Assembly: GCF_030518235.1 (NCBI RefSeq)
Contig: NZ_JAULSA010000004.1
Span: 372,001-436,000 of the forward strand
DNA length: 64,000 bases
Direction of reading: 5' to 3'
Source of the DNA: Saccharibacillus sp. CPCC 101409
Lineage (GTDB): Bacteria > Bacillota > Bacilli > Paenibacillales > Paenibacillaceae
Shown here one piece after another: positions 52,024 through 60,945 of the stretch. The position numbers and the translations under genes are program-made. Each line of letters begins with the position of its first letter. Positions within the stretch are counted from its first letter, which is position 1. The notes below the pieces were generated by a model, which was not told the DNA's origin, searched no databases, and saw only the letters and a program-made list of their open reading frames with translations.

Positions 52024-54705
52024 CTAGCCGCCCTGCACGGTAAACGTGTACCGGCCCGACCCCAGCTCGAATACCGCCGCGCCGCCTCCGTGAACGACTT
52101 CCGCGCCCGGCAGTTCGCCGGAATCTTCGTCGCCCGGACGTACCGACTGTCCTTCTTCGAGCGGCAGCCGCACCTCGGCCGTCGTATTCGCCGGAATCTC
52201 GAAGGTGTACTCGACCGTTCCGTTTTCGCTTTTGGTCCAACCGCTGGCAATCGTGCCGTACAGCGATTCATAGGAAGCGCGCGCGTAATCCAGGCCCGAA
52301 TCCGGACGCGGACGCAGTTTGATTCGCTTGTAGCCGGGAGCCTTTTCATCCGTATCGATGCCCGTCACCACCCGGTACAGCCAGTCCCCGATCGCGCCGT
52401 AGGCGTAGTGGTTGTACGAGTTCATATCGTCGCTCCAGAACGAGCCGTCCGGCTTGATGCCGTCCCAGTGCTCCCAGATCGTGGTCGCGCCCTGGCGCAC
52501 GGAATACAGCCACGATGGATATTCTTCCTGCTGCACAAGCTGCACCGCGAGATCGTGATAACCGTTTTCCGACAGCACATGGCACAGATACGGCGTTCCG
52601 ACGAAACCGGTGGTCAGGTGCATCTTCTGCTCGCGGATATAGCCGGCCAGTGTATCGGCCAGACGCCGCTTCGTCTCGCCTTCCGCCAGGTCGAACATCA
52701 AGACCAGCACGTGCGAGGTCTGGGTGTGTCCAGCAAGACGGCCGTTCGGCGTAATAAACTCGTCCGCAAACGCGCCGGCGATCCTGCGCTGCAACTCCGC
52801 GTAATAACCGGCGTCTTCCTCGTAACCGAGCACCGCGGCGGACTTGGACAGCAGCGAAGTCGAGTAAGCGTAAAAAGCGGTGGCGATCAGGTCGGTCGGG
52901 GTCGCGCCGACGTAACTGTTTTCTTTGGCGTCGAGCCCGAGCCAGTCTCCGTAATGAAAGCCGGTGTTCCACAGCAGCTCATTGTCCCCCTGGGCGCGAA
53001 TGTACTCGACCCAGCCTTTCATGCTGTCGTACTGCTCCGCCAGAATCCGTTTGTCGCCGTAGCACAGATAGATCGTCCAAGGCCCGATGGTCGCCGCGTC
53101 GCCCCAGGCCGCCGAGGAATGCGCGTTTTCTTCCATCGTGTGCGGAATGACGAACGGAACGCCGCCGTCGGGCCGCTGGTCGGCCGCCAGATCCTTGAGC
53201 CACTTGGTGAAAAAAGGCGCGACGCCGTAATTGAACGACGCCGTGCGGGCAAACACCTGCGCGTCGCCCGTCCAGCCCAGCCGTTCGTCGCGCTGCGGGC
53301 AGTCGGTCGGAATATCCAGGAAGTTGCCGCGCTGGCCCCAGACAATATTGCGCTGGAGCTGGTCGATCAGCGGATTCGAGCACTCGAACGAGCCGGTCGG
53401 CTGCATATCCGTATGGATGACTTCGCCGGTAAAGCGGCCGGGATCGACCGGGCCCGGGAAGCCTTCCAGCCGCACATACCGGAACCCCTGGAACGAGAAC
53501 GACGGCCGGAAACTTTCTTCGCCTCCGCCTTTGCAGATGTAGACCGTTTCCTGCCGCGCGGTGCGCAGATTGCCGGTATAGAAATTGCCGCCTTGGTCCA
53601 GCACCTCGGCATGATGCAGCTTCACGGTCGTGCCGGCGGGCGCTTCGATTGTAACATGCACCCGGCCCACCATATTCTGCCCCATATCCAGCACGGTTTC
53701 CCCGGCCGGCGTGGTTATCACGGATATCGGCTTGATCTTCTCCGTCACTTTGATCCGCTCGCTCTGCTCGCCGATCAGCCGGTCTTTGGACTCCGGCAGA
53801 ATCTCGACCGGATGCCAGGCGGAATCGTCGAATCCTCCGCGGCTCCAATCGCCAAGCTCCAGCGAAGCATCGTACGTCTCGCCGTCGTACAAATTGGATA
53901 CGCGGATCGGCCCGTCGGCGGACGACCGCCACGTGTCGTCCGACACGATGACGTCCTGCTTACCGTCGTCGTAGATCACATGGAGCTGGAGCAGCAGCGC
54001 GCGCCGGTCGCCGTACAGCTTGCCGCGCTCTTTCCAGGCGAAGCGGCCGATATACCAGCCGTCCGCAAGCGCCGCTCCGATTGCGTGCTCCCCTCCGCCG
54101 GCCAGCCGCTCCGTCACGTCGTAAGCCTGCACCTGGAGCCGCTGGTGATAGCTCGTCCAGCCCGGCGTGAACAAACTGTCGCCGACGCGCTCGCCGTCCA
54201 GCTCCAGCTCGTACAGACCGAGCGCCGTCGCAAGCAGCGTCGCCCGGCGAATGCCGCGGCCGTTCAAATCGAACGCCCTGCGCAGATAGAACGATTCCCG
54301 CGCCTGCGGGTCTACGGCTTGCGCCGATGGCGTAATCCACTGCCCCCGCCAGTCGGCCGCGTCGAGCAGCCCCGTTTCCCAGTAAGCGCTCTCACTCCAC
54401 CCCGACTCTTCGCCCCGCTCGTCCCAAACTTTGATCCGGTAGACATAACGCACCGCCGATTCCAGCGGTTTTCCCGCGTATTCCGCATGCACACTCTCAT
54501 CCGACCGCACTTGTCCGCTGTCCCATACCAGATTCTCCGGCGCAAACGATCCGTCCTCGCGCGAGACTTGAATCCGGTACGCGGACTGCCGGACATTCCG
54601 GCGCGGCGCTTCAAGCTTCCAGCCGATGCGCGGCGTGCGGACGGTCAGTCCCAGCGGACGATCCAGGTATTCGCAGCGCGGCTGCACAACTTTGATCGAA
54701 GACAT
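52024..54705 (-). CDS. Alpha-L-rhamnosidase, glycoside hydrolase family 78
   Basis: An 893-residue cytosolic-looking enzyme (no signal peptide) that would release L-rhamnose from oligosaccharides or plant glycosides. The domain order is typical of bacterial GH78. First comes an N-terminal fibronectin-like part (residues 1-110, LTVRTPRIGWKLEAPRRN), then beta-sandwiches (about 120-400). The (alpha/alpha)6 catalytic barrel begins near 440, with DCPQRDERLGWTGD around 468-481, which supplies the acidic active-site residues. A C-terminal beta domain ends the protein. AGGAGG precedes the ATG. A divergent AraC-type gene 161 bp away is the likely regulator. Confidence 0.93.
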   Translation of the reverse strand: MSSIKVVQPRCEYLDRPLGLTVRTPRIGWKLEAPRRNVRQSAYRIQVSREDGSFAPENLVWDSGQVRSDESVHAEYAGKPLESAVRYVYRIKVWDERGEESGWSESAYWETGLLDAADWRGQWITPSAQAVDPQARESFYLRRAFDLNGRGIRRATLLATALGLYELELDGERVGDSLFTPGWTSYHQRLQVQAYDVTERLAGGGEHAIGAALADGWYIGRFAWKERGKLYGDRRALLLQLHVIYDDGKQDVIVSDDTWRSSADGPIRVSNLYDGETYDASLELGDWSRGGFDDSAWHPVEILPESKDRLIGEQSERIKVTEKIKPISVITTPAGETVLDMGQNMVGRVHVTIEAPAGTTVKLHHAEVLDQGGNFYTGNLRTARQETVYICKGGGEESFRPSFSFQGFRYVRLEGFPGPVDPGRFTGEVIHTDMQPTGSFECSNPLIDQLQRNIVWGQRGNFLDIPTDCPQRDERLGWTGDAQVFARTASFNYGVAPFFTKWLKDLAADQRPDGGVPFVIPHTMEENAHSSAAWGDAATIGPWTIYLCYGDKRILAEQYDSMKGWVEYIRAQGDNELLWNTGFHYGDWLGLDAKENSYVGATPTDLIATAFYAYSTSLLSKSAAVLGYEEDAGYYAELQRRIAGAFADEFITPNGRLAGHTQTSHVLVLMFDLAEGETKRRLADTLAGYIREQKMHLTTGFVGTPYLCHVLSENGYHDLAVQLVQQEEYPSWLYSVRQGATTIWEHWDGIKPDGSFWSDDMNSYNHYAYGAIGDWLYRVVTGIDTDEKAPGYKRIKLRPRPDSGLDYARASYESLYGTIASGWTKSENGTVEYTFEIPANTTAEVRLPLEEGQSVRPGDEDSGELPGAEVVHGGGAAVFELGSGRYTFTVQGG

Positions 54706-54866
54706 AAAAGGTTTCCTCCTGTTTTGTGATGATTTTCTTCTTCATTGTAAGAAATCCGGGCGAAAAAGGAGGTCGCGTTTCGGACAAAATAATAGGCCGA
54801 TCTGGACATGAGAGGCCGGGAAGGTTACGATCGGGTAAACGGCACAGGCCGGAAGGAGGAGTAACC

Positions 54867-55769
54867 ATGAAGCGCAGCGTCAACCGTCTGCTGGGGATGG
54901 ACTTTTTCGAAGAAGGAAGGCTGCCGCTTTACGTGAACCGCGCGGCGGAGAACTTCGAGATGCTGGAGCATACGCACGACTTTATCGAGCTTACGTACGT
55001 CAGCGAAGGCTCGGGCGTGCATTACATCGGGGAGGAAAGCCTGAACGTGTCGCGCGGCGACGTTTTCGTGATTCCGGTCGGCGTCTCGCATGTGTTCCGT
55101 CCCGCGGCTCCCGGACGCGACCGGCAGCTGATCGTGTACAACTGCATTTTCAAAACGGAGTATCTGCTGCGGCTGGAAAATCTGTTTCCGGACGCTTCCG
55201 CGCTGCTGCGGTTTTTCCGCGAACCCGGACGTCCCTGGCTGCGGCTGCGCGATCCCGGCGGGTTTCTCGGCTGGTTCCAGGAACTGCACCGGGAATACGC
55301 CGCGCGCAGACCGGGCTGCGAAGCGGTGCTGACGGCACTCGTCGTCCGCATGCTGATCGAGCTGCACCGGCAGCTTACGGGCGACGCGGCGGACTCCGCC
55401 GAATCGGCCGGACCCGCGGACATGTCTCCCGCCCGGCCTTCGATCGACAGCGCCGTGCGGCATATCCGCGACCGCTGCGCCGATCCTTTGACGCTGCGGG
55501 AACTGGCGCTGCGCGCCGGCCTCAGCGAGCGCCAGTTCAGCCGGCTGTTTGTGCGGCAGACCGGCATGAACTTCTCCGCTTTTCTGCAAAACACGCGCGT
55601 CGAAGCCGCCTGCGACCTGCTGGTTTCCTCGCATTTGAGTATCCCGGAAGTCGCGGCGGCCGTAGGGTATACCGACCTGAAATTTTTCCATCGGCTGTTC
55701 AAGCGCAAGACGGGCACGACGCCGCTGGGGTATCGGAAAGCGCAGGCGAGAACAAGTCAGGCGGAATAA
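54867..55769 (+). CDS. AraC family transcriptional regulator, probably of the rhamnosidase gene
   Basis: A 300-residue regulator. The N-terminal cupin domain carries EHTHDFIELTYVSEGSGVHYI and SRGDVFVIPVGVSHVF (residues about 30-75). The C-terminal double helix-turn-helix spans about 195-295 (LTLRELALRAGLSERQFSRLFVRQTGMNF, then the signature around VGYTDLKFFHRLFKRKTGTTP). GGAAGGAGGA lies 7 bp before the ATG at 54867; a longer open frame upstream has no ribosome site. Divergent arrangement suggests control of the GH78 gene by a rhamnose-type sugar. Confidence 0.92.
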   Translation: MKRSVNRLLGMDFFEEGRLPLYVNRAAENFEMLEHTHDFIELTYVSEGSGVHYIGEESLNVSRGDVFVIPVGVSHVFRPAAPGRDRQLIVYNCIFKTEYLLRLENLFPDASALLRFFREPGRPWLRLRDPGGFLGWFQELHREYAARRPGCEAVLTALVVRMLIELHRQLTGDAADSAESAGPADMSPARPSIDSAVRHIRDRCADPLTLRELALRAGLSERQFSRLFVRQTGMNFSAFLQNTRVEAACDLLVSSHLSIPEVAAAVGYTDLKFFHRLFKRKTGTTPLGYRKAQARTSQAE

Positions 55770-55773
55770 GCGA

Positions 55774-56148
55774 TCAATAATCTTTCCTATGCTTGCGCGC
55801 CAGATCCCATTTCATAAAAAGATTAATGTCGCCGATCGCATCCTTAATCATGCCGCGATTCAGGCGGTTCTCCCGCAGTTCGCGCAGAATCACGGGTTTG
55901 ACCAACCTTTTATCCAGGCAGCCTTTGGTTCTGGCAATATGCGCAAAGCCGAAAACGGCGTTCGCCCGTACGTTGGCGTCTTCATGCTGCGTCAAGTCCA
56001 AGCAAATCCGCTGCGCATACTTCCAGTTCCGGTGATACATTCCGACCGAAAACGGCAGCAGACGTAGTTCGCCGGGATCGCCCCGCTCCAGAATCTCCCG
56101 GATTTCCCGGTCGGATAAAGCGTCGATATCCACGTAAATCCGCTGCAT
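55774..56148 (-). CDS. Small HEAT-like repeat protein
   Basis: A 124-residue, mostly helical protein: ALSDREIREILERGDPGELRLLPFSVGMYHRNWKYAQRICLDLTQHEDANVRANAVFGFAHIARTKG. The HEDANVRANAVFGFAHIA segment matches the HEAT or armadillo pattern (charged turn, then VRxxAVxxLGxI). It is convergent with the AraC gene, with 4 bp between the stops. Such repeats bind other proteins; no specific role can be given. Confidence 0.75.
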   Translation of the reverse strand: MQRIYVDIDALSDREIREILERGDPGELRLLPFSVGMYHRNWKYAQRICLDLTQHEDANVRANAVFGFAHIARTKGCLDKRLVKPVILRELRENRLNRGMIKDAIGDINLFMKWDLARKHRKDY

Positions 56149-56170
56149 CTATCGTATCGCCTCCCGTTCG

Positions 56171-56671
56171 TTAAGCTTCCGGTTTCTTCGTCAGCCACTC
56201 GACTACCGGATAAGAAATCAGATTCCGGTCCCGGTAAGTCGCCGTAATAACGTCATCGTGGCGGCTGATAATCCCTTTTTGCAAAATGACAGGCTTGAAT
56301 CCGCGCTCGATCGCGCCGTTGTAGGTAAACAGCACGCAGTGCTCGGCCGCGAAACCGCCCAGAATCACAAGCTCGATCCCCTGCTCGTTCAAGATCTGTT
56401 CCAGCGCCGTATTCCAAAATGCGTTCGACGTTTCTTTGGTGACGATCACGTCGGTCGGGTTCATCGTGACGGCGGGAATCGTTTGGTAGCTTTCGCGGCT
56501 GCCTTCTTCCATGCCTTCGATGTCCTGCACGTGCACGATCAGATGACCGCCTGTCCGCAGCAGATCGGCAGCGTGGTTGATGTACTCGCAGGCTCCGTCG
56601 ATCTTGGGCTGCGGTACGCCTTCCAGATGAACCGTCTGCAGGTCGATGATGAGAAAAGCGATTTTGCTCAT
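56171..56671 (-). CDS. Isochorismatase-family cysteine hydrolase
   Basis: A 166-residue alpha/beta hydrolase. The triad of the family is visible: aspartate in LIIDLQ (around residue 11), lysine in VTKETSNAF (around 79), and cysteine in GGFAAEHCVLFT (around 111). AAAGGA lies 8 bp before the ATG at 56671, and an ATG three codons earlier overlaps that site. Members cleave nicotinamide, N-carbamoyl compounds, isochorismate and similar amides or ethers; the substrate here is unknown. There is no aromatic-siderophore gene nearby. Confidence 0.9.
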   Translation of the reverse strand: MSKIAFLIIDLQTVHLEGVPQPKIDGACEYINHAADLLRTGGHLIVHVQDIEGMEEGSRESYQTIPAVTMNPTDVIVTKETSNAFWNTALEQILNEQGIELVILGGFAAEHCVLFTYNGAIERGFKPVILQKGIISRHDDVITATYRDRNLISYPVVEWLTKKPEA

Positions 56672-56781
56672 GGAATCCATCCTTTCATCGTTTGTCTATT
56701 GAAGAAGCGTCGACGCTTTGCTCTACGCTTCATTATGCAGCCATAGACGGTCGAAAAAGTAAGCCGGGCTTGCTGCAAACC

Positions 56782-57141
56782 TCAAATATCTTTATCCATC
56801 TGAATCCGGACGGTATGCCTGGACAGCTGTTTAGTCGTTACGACCGTCTGCTCGCCGCCTTTGCGGAAAAAGTAGCCGGAGCCGTTCTGTTCCTCGAAAG
56901 TCCAGCCGCGATCGCTCATCAAAGCCTGCAGCTCATTAACGGCCTGCCGGTCTTTCGCCAGATAGAAGTCGAAGCGCCTGGCGCTCTCCAGCGGAACCAG
57001 GGACGCATCCGTTACATTGAGCTTCGCCATCGCGAGCGCGGTATCCGTTCCGTATTTCGCGGTTGGAACCCCGATTCCGAACAACAGCGTCAGCCCGGCG
57101 GCGCAGGCGCAGTAGGTTGCGATCCGTTTGCTTTTTTTCAT
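56782..57141 (-). CDS. Small exported or membrane-anchored protein of unknown function
   Basis: A 119-residue protein. The N-terminal MKKSKRIATYCACAAGLTLLFGIGVPTA is a signal peptide or membrane anchor; there is no lipobox. The rest is a short beta-alpha domain with ESARRFDFYLAKDRQAVNELQALMSDRGWTFEEQNGSGYFFRKGGEQ. GAAGGAGTGG precedes the ATG. No family recognised. Confidence 0.72.
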   Translation of the reverse strand: MKKSKRIATYCACAAGLTLLFGIGVPTAKYGTDTALAMAKLNVTDASLVPLESARRFDFYLAKDRQAVNELQALMSDRGWTFEEQNGSGYFFRKGGEQTVVTTKQLSRHTVRIQMDKDI

Positions 57142-57176
57142 AAGTCCACTCCTTCTTTCTTGTACGCTTCATCCGC

Positions 57177-57812
57177 CTATATTCGCGCACTATTGCCAAG
57201 TATCCGCAGCACATCTTCCCGGCTTTTGGATGTCGCATGCCTCATTTCGTCCACCAGCGATTCCGCAAATTGAATTTGGCGGCCCGGGATCGGCTGATGC
57301 TCCAGATATTCGCTTAACGCTTCTTCTTTTCCCATAGGAGAAAGATGACGAACCGCGTCTGCCCGGACGTTCAGGAATTTTTCGCAAAAGAAACGCACAC
57401 ACTCCTCGATCATCTCAAGGTCTATAGCGTCGGCCCGAGGAACCCATAGTTCGAGATAATGCGGACGGACGCCGCGTTCGTCGACGGGCAGGTTATCGTG
57501 AGTCAGTTCGTCGGGCTTGCCTTCTGCGGGATGATCGTACGAGTAATGTACATGCAGTACGCCTTCATCCAGACAACTCTGCATTTCTTCCACATGCTCG
57601 CGTTCGTCGGGATCGTCCCCCAATTCCTCGATCGCGCTTAACAAATACTGGCGCGTACACAGACAGAAGTATCCGATTCGCTCCGCCTCTTCGTCCTGGT
57701 TATCGTAAATGCGAATATCTTCCCATACCGCATAAGAACCGAGTTCATACACACCCCACCACAGATCGGAAGAATCCGTCCGCACATAAATATCTTTTTG
57801 CATGATTCCCAA
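57177..57812 (-). CDS. Uncharacterised acidic protein, possible TTG start
   Basis: A protein of about 211 residues, rich in Asp and Glu, beginning near MQKDIYVRTDSSDLWWGVYELGSYAVWEDIRIYDNQDEE. The start is uncertain. GGGAGG is about 9 bp before a TTG (57812), only 2 bp before a GTG (57818) and too far from the ATG at 57803. I chose the TTG by spacing. The C-terminal half is helical and amphipathic. No family is recognised. Confidence 0.7.
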   Translation of the reverse strand: MGIMQKDIYVRTDSSDLWWGVYELGSYAVWEDIRIYDNQDEEAERIGYFCLCTRQYLLSAIEELGDDPDEREHVEEMQSCLDEGVLHVHYSYDHPAEGKPDELTHDNLPVDERGVRPHYLELWVPRADAIDLEMIEECVRFFCEKFLNVRADAVRHLSPMGKEEALSEYLEHQPIPGRQIQFAESLVDEMRHATSKSREDVLRILGNSARI

Positions 57813-58062
57813 CCGCACCGCCTCCCTATATTTCTTTTTCTCTTCTCTATAGACGCTGCGGTAGGCCGATAGGTTGTTTTACATGTAAAAAGGCCGGTCA
57901 ACCGGTTTTCGCTTTACCGGTTCGGATACACTACTCTCCAGTCGAATATATAGCATACATTTTATTTCTAATTGATCTTGTATACAAGATTTATAATTTC
58001 ATTTCTTTTTATAAAATAAACTTTTCATAAAAAGAATCCGAATCAAAATTCTAGTATACAAC

Positions 58063-58099
58063 AAAAAAAGACGGCCGACGGGTTAAGCCCGCTGCCGTC
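58063..58099 (-). terminator. Terminator overlapping the stop of the P-loop kinase gene
   Basis: On the minus strand GACGGC pairs with GCCGTC, with an inner CGGG/CCCG stem, and seven T residues follow. The stop codon of the 58083 gene lies in the loop. Confidence 0.8.
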
Positions 58100-58655
58100 C
58101 GCAGGAAACAAGATCGACGATTCGCCGCAGAACCTTTTCCGTTTCCGCAGCGTGTTTGACGATAAACAGATGCTCGGCTTCTTCGGCCGCGGGAGCGGAC
58201 AAATCTTCGTTCGAAGACTGCGCCTGCTGGCGAAGCAGCACTTCCTCGAAGCTGGCGGCACTGCGGAAGATCGCTTTGCTGCGCGTAGTGGCACGCACCC
58301 GCTCGATCAGCGTTTCATCCGGGATGTCGAAGTGGACGAGCACGCAGGTAAATCCTTTTGCCCGAAAATCATCCAGGATCGACACCCGCGCCTTCCGGCT
58401 GCGGTTGGCGTTGCACAGGATCACATGCTTGTCGGTCCGGTCCGCCGCGTAGTCGACCACCGCCTGCGTGACTGTATGTTTAAGCACGTTTTCGCCGGCG
58501 GGCGGAATCAGCTTCCGATAATGCGTGTTGACGAATTCGGCGTGGTTGTCTTGGTCGATCATAAGCGAGTTCGGCAACAGATTTTCCAGCTCGCGGGCGA
58601 ACGTGCTTTTGCCGCTGTGCGTTTTGCCTACGGTCATAATCAGTAAACGATTCAC
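58083..58655 (-). CDS. P-loop kinase-like ATP-binding protein
   Basis: A 190-residue protein with an N-terminal Walker A, GKTHSGKST (residues 10-18), the DQDNH acidic block near 35, and a lid-like arginine stretch (ERVRATTRSKAIFRSA around 118-133). The fold resembles the polynucleotide-kinase or zeta-toxin-like small kinases, so it may phosphorylate a small molecule. The next gene upstream in transcription overlaps it by 4 bp. There is no antitoxin-like partner. Confidence 0.82.
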   Translation of the reverse strand: MNRLLIMTVGKTHSGKSTFARELENLLPNSLMIDQDNHAEFVNTHYRKLIPPAGENVLKHTVTQAVVDYAADRTDKHVILCNANRSRKARVSILDDFRAKGFTCVLVHFDIPDETLIERVRATTRSKAIFRSAASFEEVLLRQQAQSSNEDLSAPAAEEAEHLFIVKHAAETEKVLRRIVDLVSCGRQRA

Positions 58656-59053
58656 GGCTTCAGTCCTTCATCCTCCTCATCCCTGTCCCCGCCCTGCCGC
58701 GCATAGAAAATCACGCGGTTGCCGAACGGATCGGTCAGACCCAGTTCTTTCATTCCCCACGGTTTCTCTTGAATCTGCGGCCGCAGACTGCCGTCATGCT
58801 TCGCCGCCAGTTCTTCGCCCAGCGCTTCGAGATCCCGCGCCTCGATGCGCACCGCCCCTCCCGGCTTGCAGTCGCCGTTATGTTCGGACAGATGCAGCGC
58901 GACCGGACCTCTGGACACTTGGAAATAAAGCGGCATGCCTTCTTCGAAACGATGTTCCCAATCAATGCCGAAACCGAGAAGATCCACGTAGAACGCTTTG
59001 GCTTGGTGCTCGTCGAATATGCGCAAAATAGGGATCAGACCGCTCACTTCCAT
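58652..59053 (-). CDS. Glyoxalase/VOC superfamily protein (bleomycin-resistance-like)
   Basis: A 133-residue VOC-fold protein. FYVDLLGFGIDWEHRFEEGMPLYFQVSRGPVALHLSEH forms the first beta-alpha-beta unit and LGLTDPFGNRVIFY the final strand. This layout is shared by bleomycin-resistance proteins and glyoxalases. Metal ligands may be the H and E in the two halves, but an enzyme role is not certain. It overlaps the P-loop kinase gene by 4 bp. Confidence 0.85.
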   Translation of the reverse strand: MEVSGLIPILRIFDEHQAKAFYVDLLGFGIDWEHRFEEGMPLYFQVSRGPVALHLSEHNGDCKPGGAVRIEARDLEALGEELAAKHDGSLRPQIQEKPWGMKELGLTDPFGNRVIFYARQGGDRDEEDEGLKP

Positions 59054-59081
59054 TTGTATTGCCTCCTTGTCTACTCTCGGC

Positions 59082-59843
59082 CTACTCGTGCTCCAACAGC
59101 CGTCCGCTCAACCAAAACGTTCCCTGCACGATAGCGCCTTCCGGAACTTCGCGCTCTCCGACCAGTCTTTTATCCGCAACCACATCGATCTCGCATCCCA
59201 GCGTTTGCACCAGCATCCAGTAGAAAAACTGCCCGCTCGCATCGTTGCGAATCCAGCCGCCGCGCAGCACTTTGCCGGCAAACAGCGCTTCCGCCCGCGG
59301 CTCGGCCCCTTCGTCTCCAAATAAACCGGTGGGCATAAACGATTCCGGAGCGAACTTGATCTGATCCGGCGATTCTTCTTCCTGTTTGCGCGCAAACGCT
59401 TCCTCGTTGTCGTAAATATCCAACTCGTGCGCAAACGCCGCCAACTGCACCTTTCGGTGCGCGGGCAGTACGAATTCGCCGTGGAGGTCGCGATCCGGCA
59501 CGTCGAAAACGAAAGGGAACATTCCATCCTCCGGAAGATCCGTTTGCGGATTGGCCCAGCCATGGAACGAACCGTCCAGCTCGCTCTCGCCTTCGCGTGC
59601 GATCTCCGCAGTCAGATTAACGGTCGTCGCAGAAGCTCCGCCGAAATGCGGGTTCAATCCGACAACCGACTGTTCGCGATCCAGTTGAAGCCAAAGTTCC
59701 GCGCCGCCGCCCGCTTCGAGCCGGATATAAGCGCCTTTCGGCGTCTCGATGCGCTGTCCGTGCTCGTACGCATACTCCGCCGCCCGCTGAAATTCTTCCT
59801 GCGTATCCGCCTCGAATCCGATGCTGCTCATATGATTGACCAT
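59082..59843 (-). CDS. Uncharacterised 253-residue protein
   Basis: A soluble acidic protein beginning MVNHMSSIGFEADTQEEFQRAAEYAYEHG, followed by a beta-rich domain (GAYIRLEAGGGAELWLQLD, GLNPHFGG). A second domain has FPFVFDVPDRDLHGEFVLPAHRKVQLAAFAHELDIY and the FWLSGRLLE tail. GGAGGAG lies 7 bp before the ATG. No family is recognised. It may be co-transcribed with the VOC gene 28 bp away. Confidence 0.75.
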   Translation of the reverse strand: MVNHMSSIGFEADTQEEFQRAAEYAYEHGQRIETPKGAYIRLEAGGGAELWLQLDREQSVVGLNPHFGGASATTVNLTAEIAREGESELDGSFHGWANPQTDLPEDGMFPFVFDVPDRDLHGEFVLPAHRKVQLAAFAHELDIYDNEEAFARKQEEESPDQIKFAPESFMPTGLFGDEGAEPRAEALFAGKVLRGGWIRNDASGQFFYWMLVQTLGCEIDVVADKRLVGEREVPEGAIVQGTFWLSGRLLEHE

Positions 59844-59900
59844 GACCCGACTCCTCCCGATGCGTCTATGTATCTAATCTTGTATAACCCGTTTTCCGGG

Positions 59901-60329
59901 TTACTCGAACTTTTGCAGCAGCTCGCCGTGGGGCATTTGGCCGTTATAAGCGTTATAAAAAAATCCTCTGTATCGCAATCTCTTATCCGAATTGATAATC
60001 AGCTCGTCGATCCGTTTGCCCTTTGCATCTATGAACGTCGTCCGCAGTCCGTAACCCATGTACCCGACCGACAATTTATCTTTTTGAAAAACGACATCGT
60101 TCAGGCTCTCGACAATATGCCGGATTTCATCTCGATCCGAGATTTCGATCCGGCGCCCGGTACTGCCGTTAAACACGACGATTTCGTTTACGCGATCCGC
60201 ATCGAGGCGAACGACGTGACGAGGCAGATACGTCAGACTGTAAGCGGCGGCCAGCAAACACAGAACGGCGAGAACAATTAAAATCTTTTTACCTTTGCCC
60301 ATCCGGTTGCGTCTTCGATTTTGCTGCAT
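59901..60329 (-). CDS. Small membrane-anchored protein of unknown function
   Basis: A 142-residue protein. After a basic N-terminus (MQQNRRRNRMGKGKK), residues about 16-35 are hydrophobic (ILIVLAVLCLLAAAYSLTY) and form an anchor. The rest is an extracytoplasmic domain with NEIVVFNGSTGRRIEISDRDEIRHIVESLNDVVF, which reads like a small beta-alpha regulatory or inhibitor fold. GGAGG is 9 bp before the ATG at 60329; a longer frame upstream has no site. No family is recognised. Confidence 0.78.
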   Translation of the reverse strand: MQQNRRRNRMGKGKKILIVLAVLCLLAAAYSLTYLPRHVVRLDADRVNEIVVFNGSTGRRIEISDRDEIRHIVESLNDVVFQKDKLSVGYMGYGLRTTFIDAKGKRIDELIINSDKRLRYRGFFYNAYNGQMPHGELLQKFE

Positions 60330-60358
60330 GCGTGATAACCTCCATGGGGCCGGGCCGA

Positions 60359-60907
60359 TCAGGCGTCGCCTGCTTCCGGTTTCCAGCCCGTTCGCTGACT
60401 CCATCCGCTCGCTTCGCGCATGATGCGCCAGATCACCGGATCTTTGCCTTCGACGTACAGCTCGCGTTCGTGCGGCCGGGAATAGCGGCGCACCAGCGTG
60501 TATTTTTCCCGAACATACAGCTCCCGGTATTCGTTATGCGCTTTCAGGAAATCCCGGAACAGCAGCGCGAACTGCTCGGACCAGCTGCCCGCTTCGCGCA
60601 CATGGATATGGGTTCGTTTCAGGCCGGGACCTTCGCGAAAATAACGTTTGGTCCGATCCGGATTGTCCGCGCGATGCACGTATCCGGCCGCTTCGAGTCC
60701 GCCTTTGTACGTCATCGGTTCAAGCGCGCGCACCGAAATTTGAATATCGATAATCGGCTTGGCATCCAGACCCGGCACCGCCGTCGAACCGATATGGTCG
60801 ATCCGAACCGCTTCGTCTCCGAGCGCGGATCGCAGCTTCGAGCCGATCGCGCGGAATTCTTCCGGCCAGGATTCGTCGTAAGGGACGACGATCGCGGATT
60901 CTTTCAT
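60359..60907 (-). CDS. GrpB family protein (UPF0157, nucleotidyltransferase-like)
   Basis: A 182-residue protein of the GrpB/UPF0157 family: VVPYDESWPEEFRAIGSKL, then RIDHIGSTAVPGLDAKPIIDIQISV (the nucleotidyltransferase-like GS and DxD block around 38-60) and HIHVREAGSWSEQFALLFRDFLKAH. The start at 60907 has GGAGG upstream. The function of the family is not settled. It follows the disrupted small membrane gene. Confidence 0.9.
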   Translation of the reverse strand: MKESAIVVPYDESWPEEFRAIGSKLRSALGDEAVRIDHIGSTAVPGLDAKPIIDIQISVRALEPMTYKGGLEAAGYVHRADNPDRTKRYFREGPGLKRTHIHVREAGSWSEQFALLFRDFLKAHNEYRELYVREKYTLVRRYSRPHERELYVEGKDPVIWRIMREASGWSQRTGWKPEAGDA

Positions 60908-60945
60908 AAACGGCTCCTCCTTTTTCGACAAGCAATCTCCCGCTT

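Noticed and set aside
58083..58655. Zeta-type toxin
   Set aside because: The fold is similar, but there is no antitoxin gene next to it and the catalytic motif is not clearly that of zeta toxins.
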